A program made the position numbers and the translations under genes. From Acanthopleura granulata (lineage: Eukaryota > Mollusca > Polyplacophora > Chitonida > Chitonidae): DNA of 64,000 nucleotides. A model generated the notes under the pieces. That model saw nothing but the letters and a program-made list of their open reading frames with translations. It did no database searches and was not told the DNA's origin. Positions 35,405-47,617 of this stretch are shown here, one piece after another; position 1 is the first letter of the stretch, and each line of letters starts with the position of its first letter. The DNA lies in NCBI GenBank assembly GCA_016165875.1, contig JABBOT010000080.1, positions 20,036,141 through 20,100,140 on the forward strand, in the 5' to 3' direction.

Positions 35405-35845
35405 ACATTAACAGTATTGTGGGCCTATCACGTCAACATTATGGTCAGCAGACAAATCTAGGCTAGCCAGTAATAGCTCTGTGTCTCCCATGGTCTTCTT
35501 AGAGTTTATATGACCATCAGTGGTGATAGATACAGCTGTGCCATGCCACACCATTTGACTGATTAGATCGGATCGAGTTTGTCCGGCAAATCCCTTTTGT
35601 AAGGCATAAGGCTCAAAAACTGGAATTGATAGAGACTCTCAGTGAGGTATTTATCGACTAGGAGCGTATATCTCATGGCTCTGTCGTCAATATCCCTCTA
35701 CTGACATTCAATGTCGTCAAAAGTTTCCCCGTTTATTGCTTTTGAGATAAACTCAGACACGGCGCTGTAGCAACTGAACTATGATAAGGGTTTACACAGA
35801 CTTTAACGTTACCATTAGCATGTGCTCGTGGTCACGCCGTATCGG
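35405..35845 (+). repeat. dispersed repeat R1, well-preserved plus copy
   Basis: GGCCTATCACGTCAACATTA, CATCAGTGGTGATAGATACA, GCTGTGCCATGCCACACCAT, TTGACTGATTAGATCGGATC and GAGTTTGTCCGGCAAATC. It continues with GTCAATATCCCTC and CACAGACTTTAACGTTACCA, which parallel 44.2-44.55 kb. It is the best reference copy of the family here. Confidence 0.85.
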
Positions 35846-36309
35846 TTTTCCCGGATGTCTTATGTCGTGCGCAGTCTACTAGAACTTGACGCATTTTGAA
35901 AGATGAAATACGATACATACATAGAACATGTGGATATCGCATCTCCAGCAATTGTTCATAATTGTCTCAATAACCGTTGAATAAAAATAACTTTCCTAAA
36001 TTACCACAGTATGCGACAGGAAATAAACTCTGGGAGCTATACCTGGATGCCATTGTATGCTAGAATTCTAGCAGAATTCTCCTATATTGTGACCGTAATG
36101 ACGATGAAAACAGTGTTCTTAAATGCAAACGTAGCCGGATATCATTCGGCTTTGAGGCTTAGGGACGTCTTTCCATGCTGTAGGCGCTGTGACACAAATC
36201 TGTTCTAGTAATTCAATGAGAAACAATGCGGATTTAGTGGGAATTTCATTTTGACCAAAACGAGGATCAGTCAAATAGTAGGGCAGATTTGTCAGCGTCA
36301 AATGAGAAC

Positions 36310-36545
36310 AGATATATGGGCGATAATTCCAGTCCGCTGTCTACACTGATGAAGAACCCGCCATGCGATGGAACTGAACGGAATTTATGGCCAAAATAGA
36401 AAGGCCAAAAATTAATGATGTTTGCCGATGTCCCACATTTGTATCTAAGGCACCAAATTTCAGATTGCAAATCATGCCAGCTATTCTATACCTGACATCT
36501 TTCAAAAGTTCGATGCCATTTGCTAACAAGAGATCCTAAAGCAGT
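36310..36545 (+). repeat. dispersed repeat R5
   Basis: GGCGATAATTCCAGTCCGCT, ACTGATGAAGAACCCGCCAT and GCGATGGAACTGAACGGAAT align with 40,430-40,500. Confidence 0.7.
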
Positions 36546-37059
36546 ATATCACAGGGCAGGCTAATAAACTATATGTATAAAGACCTTACTTAACCTAGAA
36601 GTAAATAGTCGGTGTTATATTTTGAGTTTTTAACAATGTCAAATGTTATAGTGTGTTAAGGTATTGAAATATATATAGGCAGGATGTTGTAATGACAGGT
36701 AATCGTGGTTGGTACATGTACCACACAGCCTTGTCTTGTGTAGTGTCTAATCACTTCGAATAAAATTCGGCGCTCAATGGCAGAAGGACAACCGTCATAA
36801 TGCGAGAATTCATCATTGTTGTTAACCTAACTGTTGTCAAAATCGAGGATGCGCTGCAAAACAACTGTCACGCACAATGTTCGATGCATGCATATTCATC
36901 AAAAACTTTGCACAGGTAATTTGCATTAAAACAAAACCAGGTGTATACCCATGTTCTATGAATATATCACCCCGAGTTCTGTCATTGCAATACTCTGTGA
37001 CACTTACAACGAGATATCTGCAAGATAACATGACGGCCACTGTGCCACTAGTATCCTGT

Positions 37060-37350
37060 TGAACTGGCTGTATGGTTTATGGGTTGATGACAAAGTATAT
37101 ACCACAGAGGATCGCATAGAGCAGAGTGGACCCGTCCTTAAGCAATGTGGGATGACGGGAAGTAGATCAGGAAAATCGAGACCTGTCCAGTGAAGTAGAT
37201 TGCCTTTGGTTGGAGATTCAAAAGAAAAAGAGACTTCCTGCCTTATCCCTCCTCTTGGTGTAATTAAACCACGGCAGTGGAGACAAAGACAGGATGAAAG
37301 TGTCTGAGCAGAATGACAGCAATGGCCGCTGCGATGGATGAATCTCCTGT
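37060..37350 (+). repeat. dispersed repeat R4
   Basis: GGCTGTATGGTTTATGGG, AGACCTGTCCAG, AAAAGAGACTTCCTGCCTTA, TCCCTCCTCTTGGTGTAATT and AAAGTGTCTGAGCAGAATG align with 42,545-42,880. Partial matches occur at 45.4-45.6 and 59.83-59.94 kb. Confidence 0.7.
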
Positions 37351-37666
37351 ATCAGTTAAAAATTATACTTATACAATATATATCAGTCTAAGCCACTAAA
37401 TATTTACCTATCGACATCGATGAATTATTTCTTGATATGGACAATTCTTTTGTCTATGTGACACATTTATCAATGTTGACAATTGCAGCAATTTAGTGAT
37501 ATCCCGGGAGTTGTCAAGCCACTAAGACAGAATAATTCACCACCATATTCAAAATATTACAAATACCAAGATTTGCTTATACAATTTTGACCACGTGTTT
37601 TGTTTATAATCATAAGGCTTTGTTTCCATTGGTCACGAAAGGTTATAAAGCTGATCTGCAGAATAC

Positions 37667-37927
37667 CAGGCTCAGTTGGTTAGCGCACTATTGCAGCGTA
37701 ATGACCCAGAAACCTCCCACCAATGTGGTCGCTATGAGTTGAAGTCTAGCTGATTTCCTCTCCGACCGTGGGTGGGAAGGTCTGCTACCAACCTGTGGAT
37801 GGTCGTGGGTTTCCACCTAGCTCTGCCCGGTTTCCTCCCAACATAATGCTCGCCGCCGTTGTATAAGTGAAATATTCTTGAGCACGACGCAAAACACCAA
37901 TCAAATAAATGAAAGATATATAAATAA
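37667..37927 (+). mobile_element. type-1 SINE, near full length
   Basis: Head GGCTCAGTTGGTTAGCGCAC, body GGTCGTGGGTTTCCACC, CTGCCCGGTTTCCTCCCA and GCCGCCGTTGTATAAGTGAA, 3' end CGCAAAACACCAATCAAATA. AGAATAC at 37,660-37,666 and 37,928-37,934 is a possible 7-bp target duplication. The first few bases of the head differ from the other copies. Confidence 0.93.
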
Positions 37928-38112
37928 AGAATACAAAGACTGTGTCAGGCTTGAAATAATACTTTGCAAAATGCGCTAACATTTAACATGGAATATGATG
38001 CGATGCCTTGTAATTCGTCTTCAGCTTGAGGCATAGAACATGTTAACAATTGTCCTGACCCGTCTTCTTTTTAAACCCAGTAGTTAAGTACCATCTTATG
38101 TACACTGACCAG

Positions 38113-38859
38113 TGTTACGAACCCCGTCCTTAAGATATTGGAATGCATTTTTTCTTATTTGTTTTCAAGCTAACCGAGTCAGTTTATAAATATGAGCGAC
38201 GAAGTTAGAAGTTTCGCACTCATTTTACCTACGTTCATTTGAGACCAGTCTTTTACTCAAGTTCACGTGAAGGCAATCATTTTACTTATGTCCACTTCAG
38301 AGCATATTTACCCTCGTCCACTTAGAAGGATTTTGTGGGATTTGGAGATATCGACTTTCACGCTATTCGACATACGTCAAACTGTACTCCATTTTTCTGA
38401 ACGTTGTACTTTGTGAGCTTGTGTTTCGCTATTTGCTATTTTTCAAAGACGTTCTTTTGGAGCTTGCATCGCAAATTATCTCTCTGTGCCATTACGTACA
38501 TTTCATCTCAGTTTAACTGGGGAAATTCACTCTGACGGAGAAGTGCATATAAACCATTATCGGCGTGCCGTGCCCACTACATGTACGTGGACTGACTACT
38601 GTTTGAAAGGTTGAATATTCCATCAGGATTTGGACCTTATCATCAGTAAGAAACTACATATTTTGTAATTATCTGTATTGTCATTGTGCATTGTTGTTAG
38701 TTGTAAACTTTGTGTCTATTTTCTTCAAATATATGTATTGAGCTTATTACAGCGTCTTCGTGTTTCTTCGTTTGATCTTGTCTCAGGCCTATCGCTGTCT
38801 CAGAGTTGTACAAACCACTTGTTTATCTTTTTTTCTCTCCGATTAATGGTACCCTTACA
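38113..38859 (+). mobile_element. probable solo LTR of a second LTR retrotransposon family, copy 1
   Basis: It starts TGTTACGAACCCCGTCC and ends near GGTACCCTTACA, so it has TG…CA ends. It has a TATA-like TTTATAAATATGAGC near 38,186 and conserved 3' words (GGATTTGGACCTTATCATCA, GTAAGAAACTACATATTTTG, GCGTCTTCGTGTTTCTTCG, CCTATCGCTG) shared with 47.62-48.56 kb. No internal coding region adjoins either copy. I could not identify a convincing target duplication, so the LTR assignment is inference from its shape. Confidence 0.6.
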
Positions 38860-38869
38860 TTACATGTAG

Positions 38870-40410
38870 AATGCAGGCTCAATACAAACAATGTGGACCA
38901 CATCTTCTCAATCTTCTCCAAAACGGGCAAAGCTGTCGAGAGGAAATTACATTTGTTGTTTCTAGGTGGTTGGTCCTGCTGAGTTCTCTTGACAGGGTTG
39001 GTATGCAAATTAGGCTGTAATTGACCTCGGAAGTAACGTAAATATTACATCTCCTCTAAATACTGCTCAAAATCACCAAACTAACTAGCTGGTGATTCTT
39101 CTTGTCACCGTTGCAAATCTGCAAGAATTATTTTCGTATATTGTATAGTTTTCAAGTTGTGTCAAAAAAAACAACCAAAATTTTTCAATTCCTCCGCTTT
39201 GAATGACACTTGAGCTTCATGCAACATGACATGAAATCTTTACCTGGGTTAAGTCAAAGGCGTAAAAAGGAAGCCGCGTCTCGATATTCCAGGTTTTCAG
39301 CCCGCGGAAATCCTTTGAAGCTTGAATCACTCCCGTGTCATGAAAGCGGCTCTAGACCTTAGGACAAAGTATTCTTCCTGTCTTTTGCCCTGGGCTGTAA
39401 GCCGAAGATCAAAGCTGAATTTTGTGTGTACTTGTCTGAGGTATTATATATCTGATAGTTGGCGGCTCAGGGTTCAGATCCGGTTCATTTATTTTCAAGT
39501 TTGTCATGATTTTTCTCCGCTTTTATTGCTTTTGTTATTACTATTACAGTTTGGGCATGCAGAACGAACATGGCCTAACACCGGGATTGCTCTCCCCGAC
39601 ATCTGTATTTATCAAATGAGAATGTCTTATGAAATCAATAATCGCAGTTAACCGCGGAACGCCACACAGTTCAGCAATACCAGATCTTAGAGACTATCCA
39701 TGGGAAAAGTTTTCTGCATAATTTCGACCTGTCTGAGTGACCTACTTTTACCGCTATGTTGGCATGCAACGAAGATTTTTAAATGTCTTAAGATGACCAA
39801 ACCAATTGCTCCTAAATTTGATGTGCTAATGGAACGTGATTTGCATATTTGGCGCGTGACCAAAATGATTCATCTCATAAATCTGGTGTTGTTTCTCCTC
39901 TTGAATGTATAGTTTTGTCGCAAATTAAAATCAAGTCACCTTTGGATTTATTGGAAGTTGCTCGCCAGTAAACTGTTTTACCTGTAAAACTGCTAAGCCG
40001 TATGTACAAAGGGTTGTATAGGTAATCATATAGGTAAACCCTGAGCTGTGCTGCTATGTGCAACACCTGAAGAGCTTCAGCGATTTTGAAAGTGCCGATT
40101 AACTGTGTTTGGGAAATTTTTAAGTACGCACTGTGGACACAGCTACATATACAGGACAGTATGCGCACTAAATGTTGATGTAAACGTTTTAAGTTATGTA
40201 AATGAATACAACGATTGTAGGCCTTTTTTTGATTTAATTGATTCGCGAAGGTTTATCAAAATACCAGCATCGTTGTTCTAGACAGCTGTTGGTACAAACG
40301 TTGCGGTGTCCAGCCATCGCTCTGTACTGATACAAAAGCTGTAAACGGCGTGTGAAGACGGCTTGCAAGCCTTATAACTGGAGGCAGTTCTAGTTGACAT
40401 TTGTCAATGT
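38870..40410. other. no gene seen
   Basis: A 109-codon frame at 39,322-39,651 contains a Leu run from CTTTTATTGCTTTTGTTATT sequence and is not recognised. No repeat family was assigned. Confidence 0.4.
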
Positions 40411-40414
40411 CATG

Positions 40415-40600
40415 CCAGCTCAGACGTAGGGCCGATAATTCTATTCGGTATTCTTCACGAATGAAGAACTCACCATGCGATGGAATTCAAGAAAATTTTG
40501 GCGCGCTAACAATGGGTAATAACACAGGATTTATCTGAAATCGTCAACAGCACTGTTAAATTTATGTGACAAAGATTTATCATTGCAGGCTATTCAAGCT
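40415..40600 (+). repeat. dispersed repeat R5
   Basis: GGGCCGATAATTCTATTCGG, ATGAAGAACTCACCATGCGA and TGGAATTCAAGAAAATTT align with 36.33-36.40 kb. Confidence 0.65.
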
Positions 40601-40654
40601 ACAGAACTATTAACCTGTTAATCCGTATTTGAGGAAAGAGTCTGGTAATCTACT

Positions 40655-40740
40655 GCAGGCTCCTCGCTTTCCTTTAAACCGACCACCGTGGTATAAAGCA
40701 CAAATTCTGAAGTACCCCATCAAATACCAATCAAATAAGT
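40655..40740 (+). mobile_element. type-1 SINE 3' remnant
   Basis: CTGCAGGCTCCTCGCTTTCC, CCGACCACCGTGGTATAAAG and ATACCAATCAAATAAG correspond to the SINE 3' end in diverged form. Confidence 0.6.
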
Positions 40741-41094
40741 AGTTGTTACATTCCAAATATATAATATTTTTAGAGGAAATAAATTTCAGTATATTTCAAG
40801 AATGGAAAAATCATGCTGAAAATATCTTTAATGAGCGCATGGAGAAAAGCGGTTGCTGAGACCAAATTATGGTGGATAATTACAGCTGTCCCCAAAACAT
40901 TGTTGGTCAGAAGGGTAAATCCATGTGTGATACCAGTCCCAGCTGTATTGCTATGATGGCTTCCTGTATGTACCTGTTCTGAGCACAGAATATGTATACT
41001 TTAAACAGCCTTCAAAGGGAAATATCGATGATGGGAAAACATCTTCCACTAGGCAAGGAGTGCAGTGGACTTGTCCGTCAATTCTAGGTACTGA

Positions 41095-41265
41095 ACCTAT
41101 GGTTTACAAATAAGATTTTAGGGCAATCTTGATCCGATCTAATTAGTCGATTGATGCGGGATGGTACAGCTGTATCTACCACAGCCGATGGCAATATAAT
41201 CTCGCCAAATGCCACTGGAGACGTCTATATGCCTGGGTGGCCTTGTGCTGTCTGTTGACCACAAG
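41095..41265 (-). repeat. dispersed repeat R1, minus-strand copy
   Basis: In reverse complement: GCCATCGGCTGTGGTAGATA, CAGCTGTACCATCCCGCATC, GACTAATTAGATCGGATCAA and GATTGCCCTAAAATC. Confidence 0.8.
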
Positions 41266-41796
41266 CTTATTTCGATCGAACGAGATTAGACCCTGTGCGC
41301 CTCTGGGGCTCGACACCTGGTACTGTTGATCATAGAGAAACTGCTTATTTAGCTCAGATGAAGAAAACCTTCTCCCTCGAAATCCGCATCATTTTCCTCT
41401 CGGCTTCAACACAGAAGCCTTGATGCATATCCCGTCAGCCCCAAGCACACGATGCCTGTCCTCAGAAACGAGAATCCATTGACTTAGCGCTGAATTACTT
41501 GCTTCATTCGCCATTTTCTTAGTGGCGACATTCGAGGAATAGTCTCCCTTATTACATGAAAAGTTGCATTCTGGGATCGTAACTTCCTAACGGTGGCGGA
41601 CAGAAGATAAATATTTATCGCTGCCGGTATTGTGTTTGTTCGACTTTCATTACCACGAACAGACATGATCATGTGCCATGAGTCCAGGTGGGATATTCAC
41701 CAAGACGTGTATAGAATTTGCTACCATCAGAGAGGGAAAGAAAATGCTATGGATTTCGAGCGAAAGCTTATACTTGGTCTGAATTTAATAAGTAGT

Positions 41797-41840
41797 GTCT
41801 CTGTGGCTAAAAGTAAAGTACACGGTCGAGCCACAGAGAC
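41797..41840. other. perfect 12-bp stem with 20-nt loop
   Basis: GTCTCTGTGGCT (41,797-41,808) and AGCCACAGAGAC (41,829-41,840) are exact reverse complements. The homologous region at 55.9 kb does not show it. Role unknown. Confidence 0.9.
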
Positions 41841-41867
41841 ATGCATGGTGTAGGCGAGAAGGCCCAA

Positions 41868-42075
41868 CAGAGTGCGAAGAGTTTCTATTCTTTGCATGAA
41901 TCCGTACTATTTTTTGTTTCATATACGTCCTTACCTCTTAGGTCATTTGTGTTAAACATCATTTTGGAAACTGGTCTTCTGATTATTGACCCGGAAAGCC
42001 CGACAACGCCCATTTTGGTTGACGAATGGTATAGAAATGTCAGTATTGACGCCTTGTTTCTAGGACAACTTTAGC
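41868..42075 (+). repeat. dispersed repeat R9, copy 1
   Basis: TTCTTTGCATGAATCC, CTGGTCTTCTGATTATTGAC, GCCCATTTTGGTTGACG and TCAGTATTGACGCCT align with 55,890-56,050, which lies directly downstream of the Penelope-like RT fragment. R9 may therefore be the 3' part of that element family. Confidence 0.65.
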
Positions 42076-42544
42076 ATCAAGTTTACCAAAGTGTCTTGGT
42101 TTTTAGACGCCCAACTGATCCCGCGGTGCCAATTGAGACAGTTCTGTCAAAACCGTTATCCCCAGATCAAAATTCTTTTCATCCCGTTGGCTTTTATTAA
42201 CGCTTGTCTGGATCAAATGTTACATTTATTTCAATATTTTTCTATAACTGGTTTGACGAAGGGAAGATATGGCTGTTTCCTGGTGTCTACCTTGTTTTCT
42301 AAAACACCTTACAAAAGTGATTAAACATTTGGACAAACACATACTGCTGTGGTTACACAGAGGCATATACATCATAAAACATACTTTTCTGTATGTGGTT
42401 AACGTGAATTTGGAAATTTGTTGATCTAATATGCAAAAGTATAAGGAATATCTCTGCAGGAGAAACAGCTGGCACACAGTGTTTTTTCCCTACCCTAAAT
42501 TATTCCTCTGCGTACTTATCCAACTAAACTCCAGCATATACTAT

Positions 42545-42890
42545 TGAAAGAAGCTGTATGGTGACGACACTTTGTGTCACTTACAATGGCCAATCTATGC
42601 GGCGACTAACGGGGAAAATGAAATGTCCTGTTTGAGACGTCTCTATGGCTAGACTGATGACTGTAAGGATATCACGGCGACATTCACCGAAGTGCACTTT
42701 TCGTTTTACATAGATGTGGTATGACAGGATGTAGAAACTCCAGCTAAGTTGATTCTCTTTCCGTGGAAACTTCAAAAGAAGACAAAACACCCTCTCTTAT
42801 ACCTCCAATCGCTGTAATTAAATCAATAGTCGTCGAAACAAAACCTGCTGTGAGGATTTCTGAGGACAATGGGCTTTACTGATCACTGCG
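42545..42890 (+). repeat. dispersed repeat R4
   Basis: AAGCTGTATGGTGACGACAC, GGAAACTTCAAAAGAAGACA, CTCTCTTATACCTCCAATCG, CTGTAATTAAATCAATAG and TGTGAGGATTTCTGAGGACA parallel 37.06-37.33 kb. Confidence 0.7.
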
Positions 42891-43884
42891 TTAAAATAGG
42901 GTGCATGCAGAGGGATAGTACATGGTATTTTGTAGGTCGGCAAATTTATCTTCGTGATAGATGGCTTCGGCATATAATACAGTTTCGATGGTTATTTTGT
43001 TTCCTTCCGCTTCATGTTGTATTGGCCTGATAATGTAGTATGGAAAATTCATAAGTCTTCACGAGGAGAAGACGGAACTGAGCTGGAGGAATTTAGACTG
43101 AATACAAGGAAATTTGAAAATATTTAAAAGGTTTCCATACAAAGGTAAATGTAGTTGCAAACCCATAGAGTAGACATGTAATGTTCCTAATAGCATGTAA
43201 AAGGATGCGATTCGTTGATTTCTGTGTGCTGTTTTTGTATTCTGCATTCTGCCAGAACAGTTAAACTAATTACCTTGGCCAAACCTGCATGAGATGAACT
43301 TTGATATCGGTGGAAGAAAGAATGAAAATATTTTCAAATCTACCGACATTCGTATGTCAGGTGACAAAATGTGTGTTTCGACTCAGTAATCCCAAAACCA
43401 GTTTCCAAACCGTCAAATACAACAAACCAACAAAGATCTAAGTGAGCATAGAAAACAAAACATTAGGACACATTCATACAAAGATGAACAGTCAACAGTT
43501 TTCAATGATGTCGAAAAGACGCAATTAATGGTCTTGTCAGATGAATAAAAATAAGTGTCCAATCAAAATCATTCTAGTATATATGCTGTCGTTATGGTGT
43601 CATTCAAATATGTATCTCAGTTGCGCTTTGATTGCAACAGTTCATATACTCTGTAAAACTGGGTACAAATTTGCACATCCACAATGCATGTGTCAGTGGT
43701 ATACAAATTGCGTATCGCTGATACACGCGTCATTGTGGGTGTATTTCACAAAGTACACTCCTTCTGGACTGCTTGTACACAAAATTATGTGTATTTTTGC
43801 CCCAATAATGTGTGCTACTCGTACAGAGAATTTTTTAGAGAATCCAACCTGGCGATTTTACTCAACTTCATGAACATACGACCC

Positions 43885-44260
43885 CTAGCCCCAAGGCATA
43901 GGTGGTAGCAGAGCTGTCCCACTTGGCCCGCCAGTGTCGGCGTGGTTGTTCTAGAAAAACTTCTTACACCTTTGTAACCAACGGATCTATCACGCTAAGC
44001 TTATTGTCAAAGGCGACAGCCCGGCAGTACTTGGTGAGATTATATGGCTCTCAGCGGAGATAGACACAATCGCGCCGTGCCATCAACTGATTATATCGGA
44101 TCAAGTTTGCCCCGAAAATCTCATTAGTCAACCTTTGGTGTAATATTTGCAAATAACAGAGACACACATTCAGGTATTTACATATGTAGGTAACAATATC
44201 CTCCCGACTAATTAGACGGGTATCAAAAGTTTTCTGCTTTTTCGCATCTTCGGTAAGAAT
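43885..44260 (+). repeat. dispersed repeat R1 in block A, first of a tandem pair
   Basis: GAGATTATATGGCTCTCAGC, GGAGATAGACACAATCGCGC, CGTGCCATCAACTGATTATA, TCGGATCAAGTTTGCCCCGA and AACAATATCCTCC. Partner copy at 58.5-59.1 kb. Confidence 0.8.
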
Positions 44261-44625
44261 TATGCTAGATTATAGGATCACCAGCAGTGAGAGATACAGT
44301 TGTACTATACTACACCATTCAGCTGATTAATTCAGATTTAGTTTGTCCCCTAAATCCTATTTATAGGCCACAAATTCAATACCTTGAATAGATGGATAAG
44401 CCCATTTATTTTCGAAGTTCGATATTCGACGTTTAAGGCTGTCACACGTTTCCGTGTTTTAACGGGATTTGGGGCAAATCCTCGCGGGAAGCCATATTAA
44501 GAAGACTCTTATGGCTGGTCTCACACAGACATTTAACGTTTATATTGAAAGGTTCTGTTTGGGGGAAGCCTATTAACGGTTCTCCGTGCTGGGAGGTGAA
44601 CACATAATGACTGCTGAAACATGAA
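44261..44625 (+). repeat. dispersed repeat R1 in block A, second of a tandem pair
   Basis: GCTAGATTATAGGATCACCA, GTGAGAGATACAGTTGTACT, ACACCATTCAGCTGATTAAT, TTAGTTTGTCCCCTAAATCC and ACACAGACATTTAACGTTTA. Partner copy at 59.13-59.4 kb. Confidence 0.8.
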
Positions 44626-44732
44626 AGAGATTATTGTGCCTCCACATTTTAAGCAAAATCATTTCTCTGGGAGTTTACCAAGGATATTTCTCTTTCATTT
44701 TTCTAAAATATTTGGCTCCTAAAATACGTCCA

Positions 44733-44840
44733 CTATTTATTTGATTGGCATTTTATACGGCATTCAAGAAGTTTCACTTTTGTGGCGGTGGTTGTATGGT
44801 TGGCTAAAGCGAAGACAGCCCAGGCCTTTGGTAGGAATCC
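44733..44840 (-). mobile_element. type-1 SINE 3' fragment, minus strand
   Basis: TATTTATTTGATTGGCATTT, ACGGCATTCAAGAAGTTTCA, GGCGGTGGTTGTATGGTTGG and CAGCCCAGGCCTTTGGTAGG. It is absent from the matching position of block B, so it inserted after the blocks separated. Confidence 0.75.
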
Positions 44841-45662
44841 CTAAATACATCTTTAGGTAACTAATGATTAAGACTGCCTCTTCAGAGAGTCAAAAATTGT
44901 TTATTCTCACAATGATCTCATGAATAATCAACGCTGGGCCAGCAATGCTCAGTCTACGTCCGAGGTAGTCCCTCCCCTCTTGAGTGAAAGGTTTTGGAAT
45001 GGCGCATGACGGCACTAAACCACTTTCTGCCTCTCTTTCTATTTATGATGCTATTATGTGGGCATGATCTGGTTCATAGATAAGATAAACCTTCATGTAT
45101 GTTAAGCCTTGGTACAAGCCGGTTACGTGGCTCTTGCCAAATTACATAACTTTGAAAGTAAGATATGTGAATGGATTAGTAGTATATACAGTAGAATCTG
45201 TTGTCACGCAACGTTTCCGTCTTTCTCTAAATCATTCCGCTATTAAACCGAAAGCTAATGTTAGGAATAAAAGAACGTGGCTATATCCAGACAGGTATCG
45301 TCGGACAATCAATCACCAGGAGGTGTGTATACAATGTGCTATCTGCACTATGAATTGGTGCAAGGTATAGCGTAGTGTTCAGCTTGAAGCGACTGTATGG
45401 TTCGGTGGATCATCAGGGATGCGAGTGTGAAGCAAACCAAAGATGACGCTTCCTTACACCCGGATGTTATATAACAAGAAGCAGATGTTGTGAACACTCG
45501 AAATCTGTCCAGAAAAGTACGTAACCGTGTTAAGGAGATATACAGATATAAAGAAATCTCCTACCTAATCTTATCTATGCCTGTAATTAAATTATTGCTG
45601 CGGCGAGAGAAATTAAGGAAGTTAGATTCCTTAGTAGATTAGCAGCCCTCGTCTCTGGACTC

Positions 45663-46959
45663 ATAGTGGGTATTTGCGTTATTCCTCTTTCTCGTTTTAT
45701 AATATACCTATGCGTGTTACCCACCTGATACAGAACCCTCTGGTATTTTTTTCCTATCGCCATCCCCTGAAAACATGGACTACTTTCAATGTTTACATCC
45801 AAAGCGCCCTCTACCGGGAAAACCCCTGAACAAACATCGGAATTTGTGCGTGGGATAACCACACCAAGAGCATCAAGTCGTGAAGAAACCTCATTTACTT
45901 TTTTGTCTTAACACACAAAGAAACGACAAGCACACTATACAAAGCCTAAGTGTAGGAACGGGGGAATTATTTAAACTTGATTTCTAAAGAAAAACTGCTC
46001 ACAGTTTGATCGCAGCTTTTGGCTTATCTTGGGCTTCAGTCAAATATGGTTCATGGTACCGTGTCGGTACGGGTTTTTACTTTAAAGTTCAGTGTTGTGT
46101 GAAAATAAGGCTGAACTTCTTTGTGAAAACCCTTAAAATTTTTGTGAAAGCAACCTATACACACGGCCACCGGGATGAATGCTCATTCACGGGACATGCC
46201 ACCTGACCTCGTTTCATTCAAGGTCAATTAATCCAAACAAATTAATACAAACATTTACGTTTTCGTGAATCCACCGTCAATCGCCTATCCATTCACGGAA
46301 TGTAAACAGCAAAAGGAACACATGGGCTATATCCGGCGTTCACACATTTGCAGCAGTCGTCAATAGTTTCATCATTTACACTCTGGTGGTATCACCGTTC
46401 AGTGCCCGATTTGAAGATTTCAACTGGTCGGGTGTCATTGCGACCAAACACGATGAGCGGTTACACGGCCACATGAGGAACATATTGTTGTAGACTCCGC
46501 ATTACTGTTGTAGAGCCAATCTTCCAGTCAGTCATCATTCTGCCGTTCCTTTCAAACAAGATCTGTTTTTAAACTGTACCGCACGTTGAAACTCTCCTCG
46601 CATCATCCACATCTTTCTCACGTGGCGACAGCGTGTGAGGCAATTCCCGTGGCGCACGGATTGATCAGCATTCCGTGAAGTGACTGCCGTATATTAGTTT
46701 CAGCTCGTGGGTGTTTTCTGTATTGGTTTATTTTAAGTAGTTTCCATTTGAAACTAATGAAATAGAAATTTGTACATCATAATCATATTAGAGCTGAAGA
46801 CGTTTGCTAATTTAGGGAAGAACTACATTTCGCCTCGCAGTTTCTCTAGTTGTTGAGAGTCAGGCTACCAATGAAGGAGAAACCATGAGGTTTTTGATCA
46901 TTTTGAACGTAAAAATAGAGGCACATGATAAATAGATTATCATAACCGTGTGTGAATCC
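45663..46959 (+). repeat. high-identity core, copy A
   Basis: Matches 59,967-61,198 from ATAGTGGGTATTTGC to GTGTGTGAATCC. It is far more similar than the flanks, and 46,385-46,487 is identical over 103 bp to 60,625-60,727. Copy A has about 65 bp more near 46,140-46,208. Open frames differ between copies because of indels, so it is not conserved as coding sequence. Confidence 0.9.
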
Positions 46960-47284
46960 ACGATGATGTATCAGCAAGAGTTGTCTGATGTCGGTCTGTC
47001 GTATCATAACAGTGACAATTGTCCTGCTTTGAAGGTAAACGTGCACTATACTATATAGCCGCATGCTACTCAAGCGAAACCTTACTTGTGGTTTTGGTAA
47101 TAAGGACAGACGTCTTTATCAATAAGCTCTTTGTGACCCACTGACTGGTAGTCAGGTTGGGTGGAAAGCTGAATAGTGTAGTGCATTTTTACCTTCAAAG
47201 CAGGATGGCTTTAAGCCACTTCATACTATAATGATGTAGCTAACGCGCCAAAACATAAATTTTGGAAGCTTAATTTCATTATTA

Positions 47285-47375
47285 TTTTAATTTGATTGAC
47301 GTATTTGATTGGACTTATGGTTGGAGGAAACCAGACAGAGGCTGAGAGAGGCCCACTATCATCCGATGTGAATGA
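47285..47375 (-). mobile_element. type-1 SINE remnant, minus strand
   Basis: TTAATTTGATTGACGTATTT, GGTTGGAGGAAACCAGACAG and AGGCCCACTATCATCCGATG. The adjoining AATTACTGATACAAAATAAT then AGAGTAGTCTTCTTATAATG matches 49.99-50.03 kb. Confidence 0.55.
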
Positions 47376-47617
47376 ATTTAAAATTACTGATACAAAATAA
47401 TAGAGTAGTCTTCTTATAATGTCAAATTATGACGATGTCAAATTCAGCAACAAATCGAAAACATTTGCAGATCACTTTAAACTTATCAAAGCGACAATCT
47501 ACCCAAAGGTGGAGTTTGGTGAAAAGTTATGGTTGTGTCAGTACCAGAATGAGGCATTTCCTTGGAGATTTCCTAGGGTCGTAACTTCTTTTGGAAGAAT
47601 TGGAATAATAATCGTGG

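Noticed and set aside
39322..39651. 109-codon ORF
   Set aside because: It contains a run of Leu codons from T-rich sequence, with no domain, no splice context and no relatives in the window.
46006..46206. ORF in the conserved core as the reason for its conservation
   Set aside because: Block B has indels that break the frame, including loss of about 65 bp, so coding constraint does not explain the identity.
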